From JAIMBK01 sp040755215 (GTDB lineage: Bacteria > Bacillota > Desulfotomaculia > Desulfotomaculales > Nap2-2B): a stretch of DNA of 52,975 bases. The position numbers were made by a program, and so were the translations under genes. This document shows, in pieces, positions 40,999 through 47,854 of the stretch. The stretch spans positions 1 through 52,975 of the forward strand of contig JBFMBG010000011.1 of the NCBI GenBank assembly GCA_040755215.1, read 5' to 3'. Within the stretch, counting starts at the first letter, position 1; each line of letters opens with the position of its first letter. A model generated the notes under the pieces. That model saw nothing but the letters and a program-made list of their open reading frames with translations. It made no database searches and was not told the origin of the DNA.

Positions 40999-41433
40999 AT
41001 GTATAAAAGGATCCTGGTTCCTGTTGACGGTTCGGATAGTTCCGCACTGGCCCTAAAACACGCGGCGAAATTGGCCGAGCTTACCGGAGCAGAGCTGACC
41101 CTTTTTCACGTAATGCATTTTCCGGCTCAACTGGAAACGTATAGCGGCAAACTGGGCGAAGCCTACTACCTGATGAAGGACAGAATAAAGGAACACGCCC
41201 AGGAAATTTTAGAAAAAGCGCGGGAAGACTGTTCAGCATATAATCTTTCATTCACGGAAAAGTCGGTCTGGGGTGAGCCGGCAAACGAGATTATCCAGGA
41301 AACCCAAAGGGAAAACTACGATCTGGTGGTCATTGGCAGCCGCGGGCTGGGCGAAATAAAGGGCTGGTTGCTGGGAAGCGTCAGTCAAAGGGTAGTCCGC
41401 TATTCAAAATCCCCCGTGTTGGTCATTAGATAG
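40999..41433 (+). CDS. Universal stress protein (UspA family)
   Basis: 144 aa from ATG at 40999, with AAAGGAG upstream. Starts with RILVPVDGSDSS; the C-terminal GSRGLGEIKGWLLGSVS is the G-x2-G-x9-G(S) ATP-binding motif. Soluble dimeric stress protein. A CRP/FNR-like site upstream. Its natural terminator may be the one at 43240, now separated by the inserted gene. Confidence 0.92.
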   Translation: MYKRILVPVDGSDSSALALKHAAKLAELTGAELTLFHVMHFPAQLETYSGKLGEAYYLMKDRIKEHAQEILEKAREDCSAYNLSFTEKSVWGEPANEIIQETQRENYDLVVIGSRGLGEIKGWLLGSVSQRVVRYSKSPVLVIR

Positions 41434-43197
41434 GCGCTTACGGCGCCACGAACGACAACATGTTGTCTAAAACGACACCGTGTCATGCAGCGATACCAAG
41501 CGTTACTAAAGTTTTACGGAGTTCGTTCTGGAGGTTTTCGTAATGAGTATCGAGAGCGCATGTCTTTTTGGGTTTCGGACCCCGCCGGGATTTTCCCATC
41601 GAAGCAATGACCGGCTTGAGCACTTTTTCCTGCAGGATTATTAAGGCGCACATTGTTTGAAATCCTTGCGCAGAAACAAGATAACGGCGAGTGTTTTGTT
41701 TCTCAACGAAACCCTTGCCCTTGATTTTTCTGAGGTCGTAGGCGGCTTGGCGGGTTCCGTAATTCCAACCAGTCATCTCATGGACTTTTGCCGACAAGTC
41801 GGAAACAGAAAAACCGTCGGGTTTAAGCGCTAAAGACATCAAGGCTTCAATTACCACCCGCAGGCGCGGATTGTTGATATCGATCCCGGCAACCCGGTTC
41901 TTTCCCCGGCAGGTGGGTTTAGGCAGATCATCCAACGCTCCTTGATCCAGGAAAGAAACGTGGGCGTATTGCAAAACATTGAGAAACCGGATGGTCATGA
42001 TTTTCAAGGAAGAAACCATGTTCGAAAATTTCGTGATTACTTTTCCGCAGCGCAGGTCTTTTGTATTGTGGGCAACAGCTTCGATCCGCAGAACACGGTC
42101 GCCTTTATCGTACATTTTGAGGGTCAATTTGCCAAAGTGCACTTTGAACACCGTCAAATTATACGTAGGTTTCTCGACCGTAAGTTTGGATTGTTTTTGG
42201 CGGTGACAAGAACGGTGTTTCCAGCCGAAGATGGTCTTGATTGTGCGGATGTCCAGGGAATTACGGGTCAAGTCGATCACGCGCTGGTAAACCCGTTCCA
42301 GGTCCCGACCCCTCTGGAAAAGGAGATTGCGACTGTATTCGATCTGGTAAACCGAATACTGGTAATGAAATCCCGAGCGTTTTTGGTCGTCAAGATTCAG
42401 TGCAAAACACAGACATGAGTAAATCCAACGATCGCAGACCGCGGACAGCCGCCCTATAGAATGCGAAGCATTCAAGGTATCTGCGATTCCGCCCACGGCT
42501 GCGACGTTGGAAACAAAACAGTTCCCTTCTTTGCCAACTTCAAGACCTTGTTTTATAGCCTGGCGCTCCACCCATTCATGACCGTTAAGAATAACCATGG
42601 CTCCAAAGGGGGGATGCCCACTGATCTTGATGGTAAGATGTCCCCAGTCAGGATCAATGATATGAAAAAAGTAGTGGTTAACGTAGGCAATCTTCTTTTT
42701 GAGATCGATATTCCCGTTTTTAAAATGTTTCACGTTCCAAACAGGGGCGTACGATTTGGCAACGATAACCAGAAAGATCCCGACGAAATCCTGACGAGGA
42801 AGGTATTGCTCGGCAAGCTCGTGTTTTCTCTCCCCGGGCTGACAATTAACGATGGGTACCTGGTTATGTTCGGCCCAGTGACGAAGGCGCCGGCTAAAGC
42901 GACCAGCCATCCGCATCAGGTGGGCATTGTCCAGTTGCTTATCCGAACCGGTGAGCAATCGCCACCACAAACGAAACCCACCACCGTTATGCAACATGGG
43001 ATAATAGGCATTGATCACGATGCGGTCAACACAATCGTACGTACCGTCAAGAAGTTCAGCGTAGTATTCGGAGAACTCATCAGTGTCCATTTTGCTCCTC
43101 CCAGATTTGATATCTTGGGAATGTTATACTACTTAACCTAATCGTTTTCAACTGCCCCTTTAGGGGCCCCTTTTTCCAAGCGCAGGCTTGGAAAAAG
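41433..43197. mobile_element. Possible mobile element bounded by hairpins
   Basis: One minus-strand gene lies between clusters of palindromes. Left: GGCGC-TTACG-GCGCC (41433-41447), GACAACATGTTGTC (41454-41467) and GACAC-C-GTGTC (41474-41484). Right: CCCC-TTTA-GGGG (43155-43166) and a 12-bp stem CTTTTTCCAAGC-GCAG-GCTTGGAAAAAG (43170-43197). I found neither matching terminal inverted repeats nor a target duplication, so the ends are uncertain. Confidence 0.4.
41483..43090 (-). CDS. 535-aa orphan protein, transposase-like by context
   Basis: 535 aa, basic, no membrane helices. The N-terminal part (about 10-110) is rich in Tyr, Trp and Arg; the C-terminal part (about 400-500) looks like a winged-helix region (FSVSDLSAKVHEMTGW...AAYDLRKIKGKGFVEK). 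I cannot identify a DDE, DEDD, HUH or serine-recombinase catalytic set. Isolated, in opposite orientation to its neighbours, AT-richer than them, and hairpin-flanked, which suggests a mobile element. The stop codon falls at the edge of the GACAC palindrome. ATG at 43090 with AGGAGCAAA upstream. Confidence 0.55.
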   Translation of the reverse strand: MDTDEFSEYYAELLDGTYDCVDRIVINAYYPMLHNGGGFRLWWRLLTGSDKQLDNAHLMRMAGRFSRRLRHWAEHNQVPIVNCQPGERKHELAEQYLPRQDFVGIFLVIVAKSYAPVWNVKHFKNGNIDLKKKIAYVNHYFFHIIDPDWGHLTIKISGHPPFGAMVILNGHEWVERQAIKQGLEVGKEGNCFVSNVAAVGGIADTLNASHSIGRLSAVCDRWIYSCLCFALNLDDQKRSGFHYQYSVYQIEYSRNLLFQRGRDLERVYQRVIDLTRNSLDIRTIKTIFGWKHRSCHRQKQSKLTVEKPTYNLTVFKVHFGKLTLKMYDKGDRVLRIEAVAHNTKDLRCGKVITKFSNMVSSLKIMTIRFLNVLQYAHVSFLDQGALDDLPKPTCRGKNRVAGIDINNPRLRVVIEALMSLALKPDGFSVSDLSAKVHEMTGWNYGTRQAAYDLRKIKGKGFVEKQNTRRYLVSAQGFQTMCALIILQEKVLKPVIASMGKSRRGPKPKKTCALDTHYENLQNELRKTLVTLGIAA

Positions 43198-43239
43198 CGT
43201 AGTTACTTCGATGATTAAGTTGTAAAGTGATTTCCTTCC

Positions 43240-43282
43240 AACCGCAGGGTTAGTTTAAACTCACCTGCGGTTGTTTTTTTTC
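43240..43282 (+). terminator. Terminator upstream of purL
   Basis: A 9-bp stem (AACCGCAGG / CCTGCGGTT) with a 15-nt loop holding the palindrome AGTTTAAACT, then a long T-run. Either the displaced usp terminator or an attenuator ahead of purL. It shows that purL begins after it. Confidence 0.88.
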
Positions 43283-43327
43283 TCCCGGTGTACTAAAATT
43301 ATTACGTACCCATTGGAGGTGACCTGC

Positions 43328-46156
43328 TTGATCCAGGAAGTAAGGGTGATTAACCGCCCGGAGGTTCCCGATCCTGTCGGCGAAGAAATTCTTTACGAAA
43401 TAAAGCAGGCCTTGGGCATAAGAAGCATCCAAAAAATTCGCACGGCAAAAGTCTACCGTTTCGAAGGAATTGGTGAAAACGAAGCCCACCTGCTGGCGCA
43501 AAAACTGCTGGCCGAAGACGTCTTTCAGCTCTACACCTTAAACGCCCCTGCCATTAAAGAAGCGCGGGCGGTTATCGAGGTAGCCTACAAGCCGGGCGTG
43601 ATGAATCCGGAAGCCGCTTCTCTACTCAAGGCCGCCCGGGACCTGGGCCTCTCGTCTTTGCTGGCCGCGGATTCCAGCCGCGAATACGGTTTCTACGGCG
43701 ACGGGATCGGCCCGGAAGAAATCCAGACCGTGATTAACCGCCTGCTGGTCAATCCAACAGTAGAACAGGTAGTTGCGGAAAAACCGGCCACCCTGATCAT
43801 CCGCGGTGTACCCGGCCGGACGCAGCTTCTTCCCATTCGCGATCTGGATGCGCAGCAACTGCTGGAACTCAGCCGGGACAAACTCTTTTTAAACCTGGAG
43901 GAAATGCGGGCGATCCAGAATTACTTCCGGACCATCGGGAGAGACCCCACCGATTGTGAACTGGAAACCATCGCCCAGACCTGGTCCGAACATTGCGTAC
44001 ACAAAACTTTTAAAGCCAGATTGATCGTTAACGGGGAGGAAAAAACCCCGCTATTAAAGCGGCTGCAGCAGGCTACGGCAGAGATCAACCACCCTCTGGT
44101 CCTGTCCGCTTTTGTAGACAATTCCGGGGTGATGGAATTTTACCACGGCTGGGCCATTTGCGGGAAAGTGGAAACCCACAATTCGCCGTCGGCCATTGAG
44201 CCGTACGGAGGCGCCATGACCGGAAGCGGGGGGGTTTTCCGGGACATTCTGGGCACCGGGCAGGGAGCCCGGGTAATCGCCTCCACCGATATGTTTTGTT
44301 TTGCTCCCCCTGACATTTCCCGGGAAGAAATCCCCCCGGGCTGCCTGCACCCGGACTATCTGCTCCGGCGGGTGGTGGCCGGGGTAAGGGACTACGGCAA
44401 CCGCATGGGCATTCCGACCAACAATGGTTCGGTGCATTTTCACCGGGACTTCCGGGCCAAACCGACGGTCATTGTAGGCGCCTACGGAATTTTGCCGAAA
44501 GACAGGTGCAAAAAGGGTAAGCCCCGCCCCGGCGACCTCGCCCTGGTCATCGGCGGCAGGACAGGCCGCGACGGCATTCACGGGGCGACTTTTTCCAGCG
44601 GCGAGATGACGGAAAGAACCGTGGAAGTAAACGCCAGCGCTGTCCAGATCGGCCACCCCATCGAAGAAAAAAGGATGAGCGACGCCATTCTGGAGGCCAG
44701 CGCCGCCGGGCTGATCCAGGCCATAACCGACTGCGGAGCGGGGGGCTTTAGTTCCGCGTTAGGCGAAATGGGCGCTGAAACAGGGGTCCGGGTGTGGCTG
44801 GAGCGCGCCCCGCTCAAGTACCCCGGGCTAAAACCCTGGGAAATCTGGGTTTCCGAAAGCCAGGAGAGAATGGTTCTGGCGGTAGCCCCGGAAAATGTGG
44901 CCGAAGTATTGAAGATTTGCCGCCGGCTGAACGTCGAGGCGACGGTACTGGGCGAATTTACCGCCGACCGGCGGCTGGTGGTAACCTACGCAGATGAAAA
45001 GGTGTGCGACCTGGAGATGGAATTTCTCCACCACGGCCTGCCGCAAAGGGTGCTGCGGGCTTCCTGGAAAAAGCCGGCCTGTGCAGAACCCGCTCTTCCT
45101 TTGCCGGACGACTGGGCGAACTTGTATTGCCGGGTAATGAGTCATTTAAACGTGTGCTCCAAGGAGCCGATTGTGCGCATGTACGATCACGGGGTGCAGG
45201 GGACAAGCGGACTCCCCCCTTACGGTGGGATCGCCCAGGACGCCCCCAACGATGCGGTTCTGTTGACGCCGCTGTACGGGCGCGAATGTGCGGTGGTGAT
45301 CAGCCACGGATTAAACCCCGTTTTAAACCAGATCGATCCTTATTGGGGGAGCCTGTGGGCGGCTGCCGAAGCCGTAGCCAATGCCGTCGCCGTCGGGGCC
45401 AATCCAAAAGAAACGGTGCTGATCGATAATTTTATCTGGCCTTTCCCGGATGAAGAATCGCTGGGCGCTCTAGACCGGGCCGTCGACGCCTGCGTGGATT
45501 TTGCCCGCGCCACCGGCATGCCTTTTATTTCCGGGAAGGACAGTCTGTCCAGCACTTACCGCAGCAAAGACATAATGTTGAAGATACCGCCCGTCTTATG
45601 CGTTTCTGCTTTCGGAAGGCTGCCGGATATAAAGATGACGGCTTCCGCCGACTTCAAGCGTGCCGGCAGCACCCTTATCCTGGTCGGCAAACGTAACCCG
45701 GCCGAAATGGCGGGTTCCGTATACTACGACCTGGCGGGCTGCCTGGGAAATAACCTTCCGCAAATTGACCTCCAGGTTCTCCCCCGGGTGCTGCAGGCCG
45801 TCCACCGCGCCATTGCCGCCGGCAAAATTCTGGCCTGCCACGACATCAGCGAAGGGGGCCTGGCGGCGTGCCTGGCGGAAATGTGCTTCGGCGGGGACCT
45901 GGGGGCGGAAATAGATCTTCCCGCGGAGGCAAGGCCAGACTTCTTCTTATTTAACGAAACCGCGGGTTGTTTTCTGGTCGAACTGGGGGAAGCAGATCCC
46001 GGCGAGCTTTTCGCCGGCATTCCTTACCTGCGCGTGGGCGCCACCCGCCCGGAACAACAAATTACCGTTTATCAGGATGGAAAAGAACTGTTCCGGATGG
46101 AGTTAAAAATGCTCAAAGAGGCGTGGCAAAAACCGATGCAAAAAGTTTTCGGCTAA
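43328..46156 (+). CDS. purL: Phosphoribosylformylglycinamidine synthase, PurS-PurL fusion
   Basis: 942 aa from TTG at 43328, behind TTGGAGGTGACC; in-frame starts further up lie in the terminator. The first 80 residues resemble PurS, then a linker helix and two PurM-like halves (TWSEHCVHKTFKA, KVETHNSPSAIEPYGGA, CGAGGFSSALGEMG, SGKDSLSS). Fourth step of purine synthesis: FGAR to FGAM. The glutaminase is separate (purQ, next gene). Bacterial PurL of the PurS-dependent type is normally near 720 aa, so the fusion is unusual, while the full-length single-chain type also includes the glutaminase. Confidence 0.9.
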   Translation: MIQEVRVINRPEVPDPVGEEILYEIKQALGIRSIQKIRTAKVYRFEGIGENEAHLLAQKLLAEDVFQLYTLNAPAIKEARAVIEVAYKPGVMNPEAASLLKAARDLGLSSLLAADSSREYGFYGDGIGPEEIQTVINRLLVNPTVEQVVAEKPATLIIRGVPGRTQLLPIRDLDAQQLLELSRDKLFLNLEEMRAIQNYFRTIGRDPTDCELETIAQTWSEHCVHKTFKARLIVNGEEKTPLLKRLQQATAEINHPLVLSAFVDNSGVMEFYHGWAICGKVETHNSPSAIEPYGGAMTGSGGVFRDILGTGQGARVIASTDMFCFAPPDISREEIPPGCLHPDYLLRRVVAGVRDYGNRMGIPTNNGSVHFHRDFRAKPTVIVGAYGILPKDRCKKGKPRPGDLALVIGGRTGRDGIHGATFSSGEMTERTVEVNASAVQIGHPIEEKRMSDAILEASAAGLIQAITDCGAGGFSSALGEMGAETGVRVWLERAPLKYPGLKPWEIWVSESQERMVLAVAPENVAEVLKICRRLNVEATVLGEFTADRRLVVTYADEKVCDLEMEFLHHGLPQRVLRASWKKPACAEPALPLPDDWANLYCRVMSHLNVCSKEPIVRMYDHGVQGTSGLPPYGGIAQDAPNDAVLLTPLYGRECAVVISHGLNPVLNQIDPYWGSLWAAAEAVANAVAVGANPKETVLIDNFIWPFPDEESLGALDRAVDACVDFARATGMPFISGKDSLSSTYRSKDIMLKIPPVLCVSAFGRLPDIKMTASADFKRAGSTLILVGKRNPAEMAGSVYYDLAGCLGNNLPQIDLQVLPRVLQAVHRAIAAGKILACHDISEGGLAACLAEMCFGGDLGAEIDLPAEARPDFFLFNETAGCFLVELGEADPGELFAGIPYLRVGATRPEQQITVYQDGKELFRMELKMLKEAWQKPMQKVFG

Positions 46157-46188
46157 GGCCCCAAGAAATAGAGGAGATGCTTTATGAA

Positions 46189-46962
46189 ATGAAACCAAAG
46201 GTTTGCGTTTTGCGCACAGACGGTACCAATTGCGACCTGGAAACCTGCTATGCTTTTGCCAGGGCGGGCGGCGACAGCCGGCTGATCCACGTAAACAGCC
46301 TGCGCCATAAAGAGGAAAAATTAGCTGATTATCAAATCCTGGTGATTCCGGGCGGTTTTTCCTACGGTGACGACGTTCATGCGGGCAAGATTTTAGCGGT
46401 GGAGCTGACCTCCTTTTTAAAAGAGCAACTGGAGGAGTTCATTACCGCCGGCAAGCCCGTCCTGGGGATCTGCAACGGTTTCCAGGTCCTGGTACGCACC
46501 GGCATCTTGCCGGCAAGAAGGATAGGGGAGATCAGCATCGCCCTGGTAAGCAACGACAGCGGTCATTTCGAATGCCGCTGGGTAAACCTGTTGGTTGAAA
46601 AAACCCCCTGCGTCTTTACCGAGGGACTGGCCGGAAAATGTTTGCGCCTGCCGGTGGCTCACGCGGAAGGGAAGTTTTACGCCGGCCGGGAGACTTTACA
46701 AAAGATTGCCGGCCAGGTTGTTTTCCGGTATGCCGACGAGAACGGCCGGCCCACGCAGAGCTACCCGCTCAATCCAAACGGGTCGCTGGAAGCGATTGCG
46801 GGCATCTGCGATCCGACCGGCCTGGTTTTGGGGCTGATGCCTCATCCGGAAAGGTTCGTGGAACATACTCAACACCCCAACTGGCGGCGTTTTGACTCTT
46901 TTGGCGAGCCGCCCGGCCTGGCCATTTTCCGTAACGCCGTCCGCTACGTGAAAGAGCGGTGA
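46189..46962 (+). CDS. purQ: Phosphoribosylformylglycinamidine synthase glutaminase subunit
   Basis: 257 aa from ATG at 46189 (GAGGAG upstream; ATG 46177 is also possible). Class I glutamine amidotransferase: GGFSYGDDVHAG, nucleophile C95 in LGICNGFQ, and the His-Glu pair in MPHPERF. Supplies ammonia to PurL. Close behind purL. Confidence 0.93.
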   Translation: MKPKVCVLRTDGTNCDLETCYAFARAGGDSRLIHVNSLRHKEEKLADYQILVIPGGFSYGDDVHAGKILAVELTSFLKEQLEEFITAGKPVLGICNGFQVLVRTGILPARRIGEISIALVSNDSGHFECRWVNLLVEKTPCVFTEGLAGKCLRLPVAHAEGKFYAGRETLQKIAGQVVFRYADENGRPTQSYPLNPNGSLEAIAGICDPTGLVLGLMPHPERFVEHTQHPNWRRFDSFGEPPGLAIFRNAVRYVKER

Positions 46963-47423
46963 AACGGTTGAAAATACGGAAAGCAAAACTCAGCGACGTT
47001 GAAGCCATCCACGGCTTAATCAACTACTACGCCGAGAGGAATCTGATGCTGGCCCGCCCCCGCGCCGTTCTGTACGAAGCGGTCCGCGAATTTACCGTGG
47101 CCGAAGAAAACGGCCGCCTGGTGGCGGCGGGGTCACTGCACATAATCTGGGAAGACCTGGGGGAAATCCGCGCCCTGGCCGTCGACCCGGACTACACTAT
47201 GCAGGGCATCGGCCGCACCCTGGTCAAGGCCTTCCTGGCCGAAGCCAGGGAACTGGAGCTGCCCAGGATCTTCGCCCTTACCTACCAGGAGGGGTTCTTC
47301 GTCAAGTGCGGCTTCCGGATCATTCCCAAGGAAGAGCTGCCGCAAAAGGTCTGGAAGGATTGCATCAACTGCCCCAAGTTCCCGAAGTGCGAGGAAACAG
47401 CGGTAATTATCGATTTATTTTAA
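46959..47423 (+). CDS. GNAT N-acetyltransferase, ArgA-like (short N-acetylglutamate synthase type)
   Basis: 154 aa. GNAT core with acetyl-CoA loop in DPDYTMQGIGRTLVKAF and C-terminal YQEGFFVKCGFRIIPKEELPQKVWKDCINCPKFPKC, as in short monofunctional N-acetylglutamate synthases. The latter would start arginine synthesis. Start GTG overlaps the purQ stop (GTGA); a TTG at 46968 is an alternative. No arg genes are nearby, so substrate is by family only. Confidence 0.75.
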   Translation: MKRLKIRKAKLSDVEAIHGLINYYAERNLMLARPRAVLYEAVREFTVAEENGRLVAAGSLHIIWEDLGEIRALAVDPDYTMQGIGRTLVKAFLAEARELELPRIFALTYQEGFFVKCGFRIIPKEELPQKVWKDCINCPKFPKCEETAVIIDLF

Positions 47424-47465
47424 CACTTTTGGGTAACAATTACGAATAAAGAGGTGAACCGGGAA

Positions 47466-47621
47466 ATGAACCTACACCCCACTCTCCGGCTTATTTTGCG
47501 CATTTCCGGCCTGGGGTTGCTGTTGTTGGGGGTAGCCGGAAACCTGCCTTCACCGTGGGCAATTGGCGCTGTTGCGGCCGGACTGGTCGTTTTTCTGATA
47601 GGCGGAAAGGGGTTTAGCTGA
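47466..47621 (+). CDS. Small two-helix membrane protein
   Basis: 51 codons, ATG at 47466 with AAGAGGTGAA upstream. Two hydrophobic stretches (about 10-25 and 31-46) separated by a short polar turn. No family recognised. Lies upstream of the copper ATPase gene. Confidence 0.55.
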   Translation: MNLHPTLRLILRISGLGLLLLGVAGNLPSPWAIGAVAAGLVVFLIGGKGFS

Positions 47622-47662
47622 GGGAGCTAAAAGTTGGCGGGTTGGTCAACCCGCTTTTGGCA

Positions 47663-47818
47663 ATGGACCAAAGGAATCAACAATTGAGGAAGAAAAAAAT
47701 TGCGGATCGGGCCTTAAAACGGTTATCTTCGGGGGTTTACCTGGAAACGCTAAGAAAAGATATTGACTTTATCTCCAGCGAACGTATGGTGATTTACAAA
47801 AAATATTCCCGGCATTGA
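47663..47818 (+). CDS. Small basic hypothetical protein
   Basis: 51 codons beginning MDQRNQQLRKKK, rich in Lys/Arg, with no membrane segment. It lacks a clear ribosome site, and a short hairpin (GCGGGTT / AACCCGC, 47637-47654) ends just before it, so expression is doubtful. It ends 36 nt before copA. Confidence 0.35.
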   Translation: MDQRNQQLRKKKIADRALKRLSSGVYLETLRKDIDFISSERMVIYKKYSRH

Positions 47819-47854
47819 ATTAGAGACAAATTAGAGATCGGAAGGATAATCAAG

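Noticed and set aside
43200..43327. Purine riboswitch or T-box upstream of purL
   Set aside because: Only the simple terminator-type hairpin is visible; no conserved aptamer core or T-box TGGNACC sequence is present.
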